Shown here one piece after another: positions 55,365 to 64,000 of a stretch of DNA of 64,000 bases. The position numbers and the translations under genes were made by a program. How positions within the stretch are numbered: the first letter of the stretch is position 1; each line of letters begins with the position of its first letter. This stretch comes from Burkholderiaceae bacterium (GTDB lineage Bacteria > Pseudomonadota > Gammaproteobacteria > Burkholderiales > Burkholderiaceae_B): the NCBI GenBank assembly GCA_004322135.1, contig SCSG01000004.1:124001-188000 (forward strand), read 5' to 3'. The notes under the pieces were generated by a model. It ran no database searches. It was given only the letters and a program-made list of their open reading frames with translations, and had not been told where the DNA came from.

Positions 55365-55901
55365 ATGAATACAACTACACAAAAGCAGCCCACCCGTCAG
55401 GACGACGCTATTTTGCGCAACGTACTGCTAAGGCTTACGGCGGCACAAAAAATTCTTTGCACTGTCGTGGTCGCCGTTGTCGTCCTGATCTGGTATGACC
55501 TTTTAAACCGGCTCATCGCCTTTGGCCACGGCATGGACTACACGGGCCTGCACGCGCTGGGTGCGCAAATTGTCGAATTCCTGAAGCGCTACAACCCATT
55601 TTTCTGGTGGGCCGTTGTGGTGCTCTGCACCCTGATTATTGCCTATTTCCTGCATGGGTTCATTCAAAGCACCCGGCGCTGGGCCCAGAACAAGCTAGTC
55701 AGCGCCGAAACCGTAGCCGAGCTTGTAGAGCAGCTTTCCACGCCCGCGCGGCAGGTGCTCAATTGGGCCTGGCAAGATCGTCGCAACCCCATAACCGTTG
55801 GCGATTTACAACGCGCACATCACGAACTGCGGATGGGGCGATTCGGCAAAATCGAACTGTCGGCCCGACAGGCCCAGCTTCTGGACGACAAGACCCCATA
55901 A
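55365..55901 (+). CDS. Hypothetical two-helix membrane protein
   Basis: I do not recognise the family. The 178 residues contain two hydrophobic helices ('ILCTVVVAVVVLIWYDLL' at about 31-48 and 'FFWWAVVVLCTLIIAYFL' at about 78-95) with a short amphipathic link, and a soluble, basic C-terminal half ('NPITVGDLQRAHHELRMGRFGKIEL'). Its start lies 16 bases from the rpoN start in the opposite direction, so the promoters overlap and expression could be linked. It is followed by the leu leader region. Confidence 0.72.
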   Translation: MNTTTQKQPTRQDDAILRNVLLRLTAAQKILCTVVVAVVVLIWYDLLNRLIAFGHGMDYTGLHALGAQIVEFLKRYNPFFWWAVVVLCTLIIAYFLHGFIQSTRRWAQNKLVSAETVAELVEQLSTPARQVLNWAWQDRRNPITVGDLQRAHHELRMGRFGKIELSARQAQLLDDKTP

Positions 55902-56230
55902 CATAGTGCCCTTGTGCGCTTGTCAAATGGCGCAAAATGTGGTTGACTATGAAGCATGAACCCCGCAGATTCTTCCTTCGCAAGCATCGTCGACCGCCAC
56001 GCGGCCGGTTCTGTTGCGGGTACTCTTCTTTCGCGCCGCCCCCTGGCGCTGTCGCTACTGCTACTGACCGGTTGCCGAACCTAGCGTTCTGTGGCAGTTC
56101 GGCAGCCTGTATACGCCACCACGAGTCCTTTATTGCCTTAGGCTCCTCACCCGTGATCCGGGCGCTGCAACAGCCCACTGAGCAATAAAATATAAAATAA
56201 CGTAAAAGTTCTGCAAAATAGGTGCATCAC
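55902..56230. promoter_or_regulatory. leuA leader region
   Basis: This 329-base region before leuA holds a short leucine-rich ORF (55956-56084). Downstream is GC-rich sequence with weak pairing such as GGGC/GCCC near 56159-56176, then an AT-rich run 'AATAAAATATAAAATAA' before the ribosome site. The arrangement suggests attenuation, but I cannot draw a convincing terminator with a T-run. The longer ORF 55937-56188 overlaps it in another frame and has no features. Confidence 0.45.
55956..56084 (+). CDS. Leucine-rich leader peptide ORF before leuA
   Basis: A 42-codon ORF too short for the track. Its last third reads 'RRPLALSLLLLTGCRT' with Leu codons clustered (CTG, CTG, CTA, CTG, CTA, CTG) shortly before TAG. 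Leader peptides with runs of the cognate amino acid control amino-acid operons by attenuation, and leuA starts 147 bases further on. The alternative is a truncated lipoprotein signal, since LTGC also looks like a lipobox. The ribosome site is weak. Confidence 0.45.
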   Translation: MNPADSSFASIVDRHAAGSVAGTLLSRRPLALSLLLLTGCRT

Positions 56231-57922
56231 ATGCTCTCCAATCCATCCGACAAATATCGCCCATTTGTGCCGTTCGCGCATGACTTCGCCGAACGCACCT
56301 GGCCCAGCAAGCGGATTACCCATCCGCCTATCTGGATGAGCACCGACCTGCGCGACGGCAACCAGTCGCTTATTGAGCCCATGAGCGTCGAGCGCAAGCT
56401 TCGCCTGTTCAAGCAACTGGTCAAAATCGGTTTCAAGGAAATCGAAGTCGGCTTTCCCTCCGCCTCGCAAACCGATTTCGATTTCGTGCGCAAGCTGATC
56501 GACGACAAGCTCATTCCCGACGACACGGCCATCATCGTGCTGACACAATCGCGTGAAGAGCTTATCCAGCGCACCGTTGAGGCGGCCGCTGGCGCAAGCA
56601 AGGCCATCGTGCACATGTATAACGCCTGCGCGCCGGCATTTCGCAAGATCGTCTTCAATATGAGCAAGGACGAGATCATCGAACTTGCCATAAGTGGTAC
56701 CCGGCTCATCAAAAAATACACAGGCCAGCATCCTGAAACAAACTGGCGCTATGAGTACTCGCCAGAAGTCTTCAGCACGACCGAGCCCGAATTCGCGCTG
56801 CAGGTGTGCAACGCGGTAACGCAAGCGTGGCAGCCCACCGTCGATTCCAGGATCATCTTCAACCTGCCCGCCACCATCGAAGCCACTACGCCGAACACGT
56901 ATGCGGATCAGATCGAGTGGATGCAGAACCGCCTCGAACATCGCGACCGCGTCGTTGTCAGCATCCACCCTCACAATGACCGTGGCACGGCCGTTGCCAC
57001 GGCCGAGCTCGCGCTCATGGCCGGGGCCGATCGAGTCGAAGGCTGCCTGTTCGGCAATGGTGAGCGCACCGGCAATGTCGACCTTGTCACGCTGGCGCTC
57101 AACCTGTATACGCAGGGCATCCATCCCGGGCTCGACTTTTCCGACATAGACGAAGTACGGCGCTGTGTCGAATATTGCAACCAACTGCCGGTACATCCCC
57201 GTCACCCCTACGCAGGCGACTTGGTCTTCACCGCATTTTCGGGTTCGCATCAGGACGCCATTAAAAAGGGCTTTGCGCAGCAAAAGACGGATGCCTTGTG
57301 GGAGGTGCCTTACCTGCCCATCGATCCAGCCGACCTGGGCCGCAGCTACGATGCCGTCATCCGCGTCAACAGCCAGTCCGGCAAGGGCGGTGTCTCGTAT
57401 CTGCTCGAGCACGAGCATGGTCTGATCCTGCCGCGACGCCTGCAGATCGAATTTAGCCGCGCCATTCAGCGCGTCACTGACGAAACCGGCTCCGAAGTTA
57501 CTGCCGATGCGGTCTATGCGCTGTTCAGCAAGGAGTATCTCGGCCTCGAAAAGCCCTGGAAATTGGTGCGTCACCGTATTTCGGGCGACCCCAAGGCCAA
57601 GACAGGGCGGCAGTTCGCCATTGAAGTCGAACTGGAACGCGACGGCGTGAAGCACAACCTCACCGGCCGGGGCGATGGCGCCATAGCGGCGTTCGTCGAC
57701 GCCCTGAATTTGGGCGTGCGCATCATGGACTATCACGAGCACGCCATCGGTACCGGCACGGATACACGCGCCGCATGCTACGTAGAGCTGCGTGTGGGTG
57801 AATCCAGTTCAGGATTCGGCGTGGGCACACATGTTGACATCGTCACTGCCTCGTTCCTTGCCATACTCAGTGCGGTCAACAGGCACTATCTGACCAAGGG
57901 CGCCGAAGTCCTGGCTGCCTGA
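56231..57922 (+). CDS. leuA: 2-isopropylmalate synthase (type 2 LeuA)
   Basis: A 563-residue enzyme that condenses acetyl-CoA with 2-oxoisovalerate, the first step of leucine synthesis. The catalytic TIM barrel shows '[15 protein letters not shown]' (metal-binding Asp/catalytic Arg), '[14 protein letters not shown]' and the metal ligands '[11 protein letters not shown]'. The C-terminal LeuA dimer domain ('[14 protein letters not shown]') for leucine feedback is present. Length and N-terminal extension are those of the type-2 form. ATG at 56231 is preferred over the in-frame GTG nine bases upstream. Confidence 0.95.
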   Translation: MLSNPSDKYRPFVPFAHDFAERTWPSKRITHPPIWMSTDLRDGNQSLIEPMSVERKLRLFKQLVKIGFKEIEVGFPSASQTDFDFVRKLIDDKLIPDDTAIIVLTQSREELIQRTVEAAAGASKAIVHMYNACAPAFRKIVFNMSKDEIIELAISGTRLIKKYTGQHPETNWRYEYSPEVFSTTEPEFALQVCNAVTQAWQPTVDSRIIFNLPATIEATTPNTYADQIEWMQNRLEHRDRVVVSIHPHNDRGTAVATAELALMAGADRVEGCLFGNGERTGNVDLVTLALNLYTQGIHPGLDFSDIDEVRRCVEYCNQLPVHPRHPYAGDLVFTAFSGSHQDAIKKGFAQQKTDALWEVPYLPIDPADLGRSYDAVIRVNSQSGKGGVSYLLEHEHGLILPRRLQIEFSRAIQRVTDETGSEVTADAVYALFSKEYLGLEKPWKLVRHRISGDPKAKTGRQFAIEVELERDGVKHNLTGRGDGAIAAFVDALNLGVRIMDYHEHAIGTGTDTRAACYVELRVGESSSGFGVGTHVDIVTASFLAILSAVNRHYLTKGAEVLAA

Positions 57923-57947
57923 GCCTGCGCTGAACCATCGCATCCGC

Positions 57948-57975
57948 AGCGCGCCTTTCGGGGCGCGCTTTTTTT
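57948..57975 (+). terminator. Rho-independent terminator after leuA
   Basis: AGCGCGCC-TTTCGG-GGCGCGCT is an 8-bp GC-rich stem followed by seven T, 26 bases after the leuA stop. Confidence 0.92.
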
Positions 57976-58080
57976 GGGCGACCGACCTTGTAGCCGGAAC
58001 CCGAAACGCGCACAATCAAATCACTGCGTGGCTGCTGCCACCTTCATCCTCAAAAATACCCTTCACCCTTGCGAAAACTT

Positions 58081-59679
58081 ATGGTCACAACACCGTTGCC
58101 ACACCATGCCTTTGCCCGCGCCGCGCTGCTCGCGGCAGCCGCCCTCGCATCATGCCAGGCTGCGGCTCAGCCCACGCCGAACCCATCTGCGCCGCCAGAA
58201 CAATATTCAGCGGTTCCCGTACCCGCAGGACAGATCGACAAAGCGGTAGCCAGTCTGGACAAACTTGCCGACGACACCATGCACGAAAGCGGCATGCCCG
58301 GCATGGCCATTGCCGTGGTCGAAGGCGACAAGACGGTGTACGCCAAAGGCTTCGGAGTGCGCGAAGAAGGCAAACCAGCCAAGGTCGATGCCGACACCGT
58401 ATTCCAGCTGGCGTCTGTCTCGAAGCCTGTAGGCGCCACGGTCATCGCGCAACAAGTCGGCAAGAAAGTCATTGACTGGGACACGCCCGTCGTCAAGTAC
58501 TTGCCGTGGTTCGCACTGTCAGACCCCTGGGTTACCCAGCACGTCACTATCGGAGATCTTTATGCGCACCGTTCGGGCCTGCCCGACCACATTGGCGACA
58601 GCCTTGAAGCCTTTGGTTTCAGCACAAGGCAAATCCTTGAACGCCTGCGTTTCGTTCCACTTGCGCCGTTCCGGGTCACGTACGATTACACGAACTTTGG
58701 CATAACTGCCGCCGCTCACGCCGCGGCGGCCGCCGCCGGCAAAGACTGGAACGACCTGTCGCAAGAAGCCATCTACGGGCCCCTGGACATGACGTCCACC
58801 AGTTCGCGCTACAGCGACTTCATGCGCCGCGCCGACCGCGCCAGCAGCCATGTAAAAACGGCGCACGGCTACAAAGCGCTGTACACCATGCAGCCCGATG
58901 CGCAGACTCCAGCGGGGGGCGTCAGCTCATCGGTCAACGACATGGCTAAATGGATGAGCATGGTGCTTGGCAATGGCAAGTATCAGGGAAAGCAGATCGT
59001 CTCCAGCCAGGCGCTCTCAACCGCCTTCACACCCAAGATATCGACGGGGACGCCCAACTCGATGGCCGCGCGCGCAAGCTTTTACGGGTACGGGATCGGC
59101 GTCTCTGATCAGCCCTCGGGCCGCGTCCAGCTTTCGCACTCGGGCGCCTTCGAAACCGGAGCGGCCACCACTGTTCTGATGATTCCATCGCTGAAAGTGG
59201 GTATCGTCATACTCAGCAACGCCGTCCCCACAGGGGCCGTCGAGGCGCTAAGCATGGAGTTCGCCGACCTGGTGCAATACGGTCACATCACACGCGACTG
59301 GCGGACCGCCTATTCAAAAGCCATGGTCAACATACTCGCCCCCTCTGGCTCGCTGGCGGGGCAGGCCGCCCCTGCCCACCCACAGCCAGCACTGAAGCTG
59401 GACGCCTACGCAGGCACTTACGGCAACGAATATTTCGGCCTCGTGCAAATTGCCGCGAACAACAAGGGCAAGCTGACACTGACCGTCGGCCCATCAAAAA
59501 CAACCTTTACGTTGACGCACTGGGACGGCAACCGATACGTATTCCCGATTGGCCCGCCGCTGGCGTCCGAAGGCTCGCGTTCAGCCGTGGATTTCGGCGT
59601 TGACGAAGCGGGCCTGGTCCAGACCATGCAGGTTGAATTCTTCAACACCGATGGGATGGGCCGGTTCACAAGGCGCTGA
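58081..59679 (+). CDS. Exported serine hydrolase, class C beta-lactamase/AmpH-like family
   Basis: A periplasmic serine hydrolase of about 532 residues. The signal peptide is 'AALLAAAALASCQAAAQ'. The catalytic SxxK is 'QLASVSKPVGA' (about residue 120) and the YxN motif 'YDYTNFGIT'; the third motif is likely 'LSHSGAFETG' (HSG). A C-terminal beta-rich domain of about 130 residues (from about 400) follows. Family members are beta-lactamases, D-aminopeptidases and esterases; penicillin hydrolysis is not implied. I chose ATG at 58081 over TTG four codons earlier. Confidence 0.88.
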   Translation: MVTTPLPHHAFARAALLAAAALASCQAAAQPTPNPSAPPEQYSAVPVPAGQIDKAVASLDKLADDTMHESGMPGMAIAVVEGDKTVYAKGFGVREEGKPAKVDADTVFQLASVSKPVGATVIAQQVGKKVIDWDTPVVKYLPWFALSDPWVTQHVTIGDLYAHRSGLPDHIGDSLEAFGFSTRQILERLRFVPLAPFRVTYDYTNFGITAAAHAAAAAAGKDWNDLSQEAIYGPLDMTSTSSRYSDFMRRADRASSHVKTAHGYKALYTMQPDAQTPAGGVSSSVNDMAKWMSMVLGNGKYQGKQIVSSQALSTAFTPKISTGTPNSMAARASFYGYGIGVSDQPSGRVQLSHSGAFETGAATTVLMIPSLKVGIVILSNAVPTGAVEALSMEFADLVQYGHITRDWRTAYSKAMVNILAPSGSLAGQAAPAHPQPALKLDAYAGTYGNEYFGLVQIAANNKGKLTLTVGPSKTTFTLTHWDGNRYVFPIGPPLASEGSRSAVDFGVDEAGLVQTMQVEFFNTDGMGRFTRR

Positions 59680-59757
59680 ACATCACGCTGCAAAAGCGCC
59701 CAACTCGCGCCGCTTCAAGGTAGCCGCATCAACCCCCGCGCGTTGACGCACAAAAAA

Positions 59758-59795
59758 GCCACCCGCTGCAACAATGCTGCAGCGGGTGGCTTTTT
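59758..59795. terminator. Bidirectional rho-independent terminator
   Basis: GCCACCCGCTGCA-N7-TGCAGCGGGTGGC is a perfect 13-bp stem flanked by six A on one side and five T on the other. It lies between the convergent serine hydrolase and DUF1840 genes and can stop transcription both ways. Confidence 0.93.
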
Positions 59796-59813
59796 CTTGG
59801 CGATGCGCGCTGT

Positions 59814-60158
59814 CTACCAGAGCGGAGCGGGCTCCCAGGTGACATCCGCCCGGTGCTCAAGTGAAACCTTCAGCATGGCCAACAATGGAAAGGCTCGCTG
59901 ACGAAAGCTGACTGGCTGGAAGATGGGATGCTCCAGAGCGTCATCCTGATTTGTGCATTCCTTGGGCTCTTGCGCCTGCTTGAATGAAATGGCACGCTCG
60001 ATTCCGTCTATGGCGTCGGGAAGATCGGCGTGAGTAATAACGCCACGTTCAGGGAGCGTATCGGTAAATGGCTTGCCTGCAGCCCTGAGGAGTGGCAGCG
60101 CGTGCTGTGAAAACATAAGAACTTCAGCAGCCGGCTTGGAGTGAAAGACGATAAGCAT
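59814..60158 (-). CDS. DUF1840 family protein
   Basis: A 114-residue conserved betaproteobacterial protein of unknown function. The start 'MLIVFHSKPAAEVLMFSQHALPLLRAAGK' and end 'FPLLAMLKVSLEHRADVTWEPA' are those of DUF1840. No signal peptide or membrane segment is present, so it should be cytoplasmic. It is convergent with the serine hydrolase and divergent from the RHS gene. Confidence 0.85.
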   Translation of the reverse strand: MLIVFHSKPAAEVLMFSQHALPLLRAAGKPFTDTLPERGVITHADLPDAIDGIERAISFKQAQEPKECTNQDDALEHPIFQPVSFRQRAFPLLAMLKVSLEHRADVTWEPAPLW

Positions 60159-60255
60159 AGTCGGTTTCCCTCAATGGACTCATTTATACACTACACCAAC
60201 ATTTATCATCTGCCAAGCGCACTATACGAGTTTTCCCGCTTATGCAGAGAACGGC

Positions 60256-63200
60256 ATGTCTAAAGCTTTTCCAGCCATTCAGGGTGCTGTAATCAGCCTC
60301 GCGCTGGCAACCCTGATACTCCCCTGCGCCTCCCTGGCGGAATCCACGTGCGGGCCATCAACCCTCGGCGCACCGTGTGCCGTTGGCGGCATCGCCACGC
60401 AAGCGGGCACCGAACCGGAACTCAACCTTGGCGCAGGTAATCCCGTTCATGTGATCACCGGAAACAAGTATCAAAACGAGGTCGACCTGCCACCTTCACT
60501 ACGAGCCCCACTGCTCGAGGTTTCACGCCACTACAACTCACTTGATCACCGGCAGTCCGTGCTGGGTCAGGGCTGGGCGCTGGGCTATGACACGCGCGTG
60601 CACGTAATCGGCAACCGCTGGCAAATCGTCCAGGCCGACGGCAGCCGCATCATGTTTTCCGGGCTCAACGAATCTTCGCGTACAAACCGCCATGGCACCC
60701 TGACGCGCCGGGGCGCGCTATGGTTCTGGGTTTGGCCGGATAAACGGCAACTTACGTTCGACAGCCAGGGAAGGCTGATACGCCTGATTCGTGGCCCCGA
60801 TCCTGCAACGGCAATCTCCCTGCGGCGGCACCGCGAGCCCGGGCCGATGCAAGGCGCCTTGCACAGCATCATCGACGACAACGGTCACGGCCTTTTCTTC
60901 GAGTACTTCATGCAGCATGGGCAAGCGTACTTGCGCCACGTCACCACGCCTGCCGGCACCTTCCGGTATCACTACGAGTTCGCGACGGGGCTGGCGGACC
61001 CATCCACCGTCAGCAGCAACCTGCGCCTGCGCGCCATTACCCGCCCCGATGGCATGCAGCGCCATTATCTGTACGAAGCACCGCTACAGGCCGGCAATCC
61101 GTTCCACCTGACTGGAATAGAAATCGTCCCGGCGGACCAGAAACGTAGCCGGCGCATCAGCACATGGGCGTACGATGCACAGGGGCGTGCAGTTCTATCC
61201 GTCGAAGGCAATCCGGACTCTGGGCGAAACGAAATTCACATCGACTACGTCCGCACCCCTGACACAAAGCAGGAAGGGCTGACCGTTGTACGCACGGGCC
61301 ACGATCAGGCCACGCGATTCCGCACCGCACTGCAAGGCGGACGCCACGTCCTGCTCGAGGTCAGCGGGATGCCCTGCCCGGGTTGCGCCGCCCCCGGCAG
61401 CCGGGCAAGGTACGACACGCACGGCAGGCTCGTCCAGATCAACGGCATGACCATTCGCCGCCACAACTCGGGGCACGTCCGCCAACTGGTGCCCATTGCG
61501 CCCGGCTGGCCCGGTCTGGCGCTCGATTACAACCAGGACGGCCTGCGCACGTCGTGGCGTTCGCAATCAAGCGGCACCGAAAGAACCGTGCACGGCAGCC
61601 GCCGCCAGGTACTGCGCCGCCTGTTTGCCAATGGCGACCGCTGGGACTACTCGTACGACGCCCGTGGGCGACTGACGGCGGTCAACGCGGCCAAGAGCGA
61701 CGACAGACAGGAAACCCGGCTGTCATGGCAAGAGGGCAATCTGGTGCGCATCGAGCATGCCAACGAAACCGAGACACGCCGGTACGACAAACACAAACGT
61801 GTCGTCGAGCGCGCGCTGGTGCGCAACGTGGGCGATTCGAAAAAACGTTATACGGAACGCTTCGACTACGACGCACTGAACCGCCTCGTCACCCACCACC
61901 TGCCCGAAGGCGGCACACTAAGCTATCAATGGGGTGAAGCGCAACGGCTTCTGGGAATTGTGTGGCACGACGCCGGCGGTCAGCGCCGCGTCGTCATCCA
62001 AAGCCAGCCTTCGGAGCCCGGGTACCGCTATGGAAACGGGCTGCAGCTGACCACCGTGCTGGACCGTGGCGAGGCTCGTCAGCTGGCGCTACGCAGCGGG
62101 CAAGGTCAGCTTTTGTGGCTGCAACGGCAAGGCTATGACGACCACGGCCGCGTCCACCACGAAACCCACCACACGGCACAGCATGCCGAGACCTGGCGCT
62201 ATGCCTACGATGACTCGTCGCGCCTTATTGGCGCAGAAAATTTCGTACGGAAAGATTCAATACCCCACGAGCTTCACCTTGACGTCAACCAAGACATCGC
62301 CGCAAACGCCGGCACACCCGACGCCGCGACAACCACGCACTGGTATGCCTGGAACAGCGACGGCTCACTGGCCGCACGGCGCACCGGCACCACCACGCAT
62401 AAGCCCGACATTCACTATGACGAAAGCGGATTACCCACCCGCGCAGGCGCCCGTACACTGCACTACGGCCCCGCGCGCCGACTCACTTCGGTAAGGGAAA
62501 AAGGCGAACTCCTTGCCACTTACCGATACAATGCTTTCGGACATCGCATCGGCAAGCGCACCGCCACTCATGCCACCGACTACTTCTATGTCAACAACAA
62601 ACGCGTAGCCGAATCCGACTACCCCCCAAAAGCCGCATCGACGGCCCGTATCACACGCAGGTACATCTACGCCCACCATGTGCTGGTAGGGATTCTGGAC
62701 TACACGGACGAAACGCCTCAGGGCGCACTTTACGCCGTGCATGCGGACCTCCTTGGCACACCGCGCCTGCTTACCGACGACAAGGGGACCATACGCTGGT
62801 TTGCCCGATACAGCCCAACCGGGCAGGCCGAGCAGCTGGCAGGCGACATGTCGCTCGCAGCCCGACTGCCGGGGCAATTCGTCGATGCCGAAACTGGCTG
62901 GCACGACAACCTGCTGCGCACGTACCTGCCTGAATCCGGTCATTACCTGGAACCCGATCCGCTGGGGCCCACGCCAAACAGCCAGGCCAGAGGTTACGCC
63001 GCCCAGAAGCCGCGCCAATACGTCGATCCGCTGGGCCTGCTGCTGTTTGCCTTCGACGGAACACGCAACAACCCCGAAACCCAAACCAACGTCTGGAAAA
63101 TGAGCCAACGCTATCTGGACGGCCCGGTGTTCTACCACGCCGGGCCCGGCAATGCGTATCGTGCCGACTGGGACAGCATAACGGCCTACAGTGCGTCAAA

Positions 63201-64000
63201 CATACTCGACACACAATGGTTGCGTTTGCTTGATGCGCTCGGCCAGCCGCCTTCAGAGCCGGGCGAAACCGTGCCCATCGACATCATTGGCTTTTCACGC
63301 GGAGCAGCGCTGGCACGCCATTTTGGCAATCTCGTCAACAGCCATATCGCCAACGGCCAGTTCTCGTACCAGGATGAACGGCGCGGTCTGGTCACAGCAT
63401 GCGTGGACCTGCGCTTCATGGGCCTGTTCGACACGGTTGCACAGTTCGGGCTGGGCGGCATCCGCAATGCCGACTATGACCTGAGCATTGCACCGGCTTG
63501 GGGTTGGGTGGCACACGCCGTGGCGCTACAGGAATATCGCCGGTACTTTCCGCTAAGCTCGCTGGAAGGTAGTGCCAGCCTTAACATGGTCGAAGCCCCA
63601 TTCATAGGCGCGCATGCCGACATCGGTGGAGGCGTCAGCCGCACACAGGCCAATGCGGGCGCCACGGACGAGCAGGGCGACCTCTCTGACGTGGCGCTGA
63701 ACTGGATGCTCTGGCAAGCCCGTTCCATAGCACTGCGCTTTGACGAGGGCCCGCCAGAACAAAGCGAAATCACTCACCCCATCGTCCATGACCAGCGCAG
63801 TACCGCAACACGTCCACAAGGCGGCGACCGCCCCGTCGATTCCGCTGATGGCAACACGCTGAATCGCTACCAGGAAGAGCACCCGCGCCTTGGCCGCACA
63901 GCCAGGCAGCAGACCGAAAAGCTGATTGACCGCTACGAGGGCTGGCTGACTGACACAGCCAATGAAGTAGGCACGGTCGACATGTCGGGCTACGCGCTAT
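60256..64000 (+). CDS. Secreted RHS-repeat protein with C-terminal DUF2235 (Tle1-like) lipase domain, 3' end outside window
   Basis: An open frame of at least 1248 codons without a stop, missing from the track because it leaves the window. It starts with a Sec signal peptide ('GAVISLALATLILPCASLAEST'). An RHS/YD-repeat body follows: 'VSRHYNSLDHRQSVLGQGW', 'YDARGRLTAV', 'YDALNRLVTH', 'YDDHGRVHHE'. The core ends with 'GHYLEPDPLG' ... 'QYVDPLGLL' near residue 925. Directly after it comes a DUF2235 hydrolase domain: 'FAFDGTRNNPETQTNVWK', nucleophile 'IIGFSRGAALARHFG' (Ser near 1011), 'FMGLFDTVAQFG' and 'FIGAHADIGGG'. This is the shape of a polymorphic toxin whose payload is a phospholipase. A signal peptide in place of a PAAR domain argues for Sec export rather than a type VI spike. 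Confidence 0.85.
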   Translation, partial: MSKAFPAIQGAVISLALATLILPCASLAESTCGPSTLGAPCAVGGIATQAGTEPELNLGAGNPVHVITGNKYQNEVDLPPSLRAPLLEVSRHYNSLDHRQSVLGQGWALGYDTRVHVIGNRWQIVQADGSRIMFSGLNESSRTNRHGTLTRRGALWFWVWPDKRQLTFDSQGRLIRLIRGPDPATAISLRRHREPGPMQGALHSIIDDNGHGLFFEYFMQHGQAYLRHVTTPAGTFRYHYEFATGLADPSTVSSNLRLRAITRPDGMQRHYLYEAPLQAGNPFHLTGIEIVPADQKRSRRISTWAYDAQGRAVLSVEGNPDSGRNEIHIDYVRTPDTKQEGLTVVRTGHDQATRFRTALQGGRHVLLEVSGMPCPGCAAPGSRARYDTHGRLVQINGMTIRRHNSGHVRQLVPIAPGWPGLALDYNQDGLRTSWRSQSSGTERTVHGSRRQVLRRLFANGDRWDYSYDARGRLTAVNAAKSDDRQETRLSWQEGNLVRIEHANETETRRYDKHKRVVERALVRNVGDSKKRYTERFDYDALNRLVTHHLPEGGTLSYQWGEAQRLLGIVWHDAGGQRRVVIQSQPSEPGYRYGNGLQLTTVLDRGEARQLALRSGQGQLLWLQRQGYDDHGRVHHETHHTAQHAETWRYAYDDSSRLIGAENFVRKDSIPHELHLDVNQDIAANAGTPDAATTTHWYAWNSDGSLAARRTGTTTHKPDIHYDESGLPTRAGARTLHYGPARRLTSVREKGELLATYRYNAFGHRIGKRTATHATDYFYVNNKRVAESDYPPKAASTARITRRYIYAHHVLVGILDYTDETPQGALYAVHADLLGTPRLLTDDKGTIRWFARYSPTGQAEQLAGDMSLAARLPGQFVDAETGWHDNLLRTYLPESGHYLEPDPLGPTPNSQARGYAAQKPRQYVDPLGLLLFAFDGTRNNPETQTNVWKMSQRYLDGPVFYHAGPGNAYRADWDSITAYSASNILDTQWLRLLDALGQPPSEPGETVPIDIIGFSRGAALARHFGNLVNSHIANGQFSYQDERRGLVTACVDLRFMGLFDTVAQFGLGGIRNADYDLSIAPAWGWVAHAVALQEYRRYFPLSSLEGSASLNMVEAPFIGAHADIGGGVSRTQANAGATDEQGDLSDVALNWMLWQARSIALRFDEGPPEQSEITHPIVHDQRSTATRPQGGDRPVDSADGNTLNRYQEEHPRLGRTARQQTEKLIDRYEGWLTDTANEVGTVDMSGYAL

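Noticed and set aside
55937-56188. 83-residue ORF in the leuA leader
   Set aside because: Overlaps the Leu-rich leader ORF in another frame; Pro/Arg/His-rich and featureless.
56147-57742. 531-residue minus-strand ORF over leuA
   Set aside because: It is fully antisense to leuA, which matches its family end to end; the ORF is a codon-bias shadow with no family features.

Overview
The window is about 64 kb of a GC-rich (I estimate near 60%), densely coding, catabolically versatile bacterial chromosome. Gene style suggests a betaproteobacterium of the Alcaligenaceae/Bordetella type: several complete Liv-type ABC transporters with lone periplasmic binding proteins, a paa gene set with PaaN and PaaX, family III CoA-transferases, RhlE, PrfC, RpoN, Bfr/Bfd, a DUF1840 protein and a type-2 LeuA. 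I see no rRNA, tRNA, CRISPR array, insertion sequence or prophage. The taxonomic call is inference from gene content only.

Layout. (1) 1-8.3 kb: 3' end of a metallo-beta-lactamase-fold hydrolase; a minus-strand livGF-binding protein-livHM operon whose LivF has Arg instead of the Walker A Lys; a LysR regulator divergent from a dienelactone-hydrolase-like gene and a gentisate-dioxygenase-like cupin; and a small ORF that looks like a gene fossil (curlin repeats fused to a LuxR-type helix-turn-helix). (2) 8.3-18.4 kb: a phenylacetate-type locus. paaN-paaG-paaI-paaK and a 14-TM MFS pump run on the minus strand, divergent from a di-iron (ferritin-like) oxygenase-like gene, a 2Fe-2S/FAD/NAD reductase and paaX. 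The usual ring epoxidase paaABCDE is absent here, and the two-gene oxygenase/reductase pair sits where it would be expected. (3) 18.4-23.3 kb: CMD-family protein, exported cupin, NCS1 permease, alpha/beta hydrolase and a lone binding protein.

(4) 23.7-33.8 kb: an IclR-controlled, tightly overlapping operon of ATP-dependent HyuA/HyuB amidohydrolase, a full Liv transporter, a cupin and an HpcH/HpaI aldolase, which looks like a self-contained module to import and open an unknown lactam, hydantoin or related substrate. (5) 33.8-38.5 kb: two MFS transporters, a BphA4/HcaD-like ferredoxin reductase and a GlsB-like membrane protein. (6) 38.7-48.0 kb: a TetR-regulated cluster with an enamidase very like that of Eubacterium barkeri, a 6-hydroxynicotinate-reductase-like Fe-S protein, a UPF0280 (ApbE-superfamily) protein, two paralogous DUF1185 proteins, a CoA-transferase, a ferredoxin and an aldehyde dehydrogenase. 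Together they can be read as an anaerobe-style reductive N-heterocycle route re-wired toward glutarate/glutaryl-CoA. Shared TGTAGT/ACTACA dyads lie in both of its promoter regions.

(7) 48.4-60.2 kb: housekeeping genes: rhlE, prfC, a small exported Cys-containing protein, bfr, bfd with a Fur-like site, an isolated divergent rpoN, a two-TM protein, leuA preceded by a leucine-rich leader ORF, a serine hydrolase and a DUF1840 protein, with two clear rho-independent terminators. (8) 60.3 kb to the right edge: a Sec-signal RHS-repeat protein whose C-terminal domain is a DUF2235 (Tle1-like) lipase fold, running off the window. The ORF track does not list this last gene because it has no stop inside the window.
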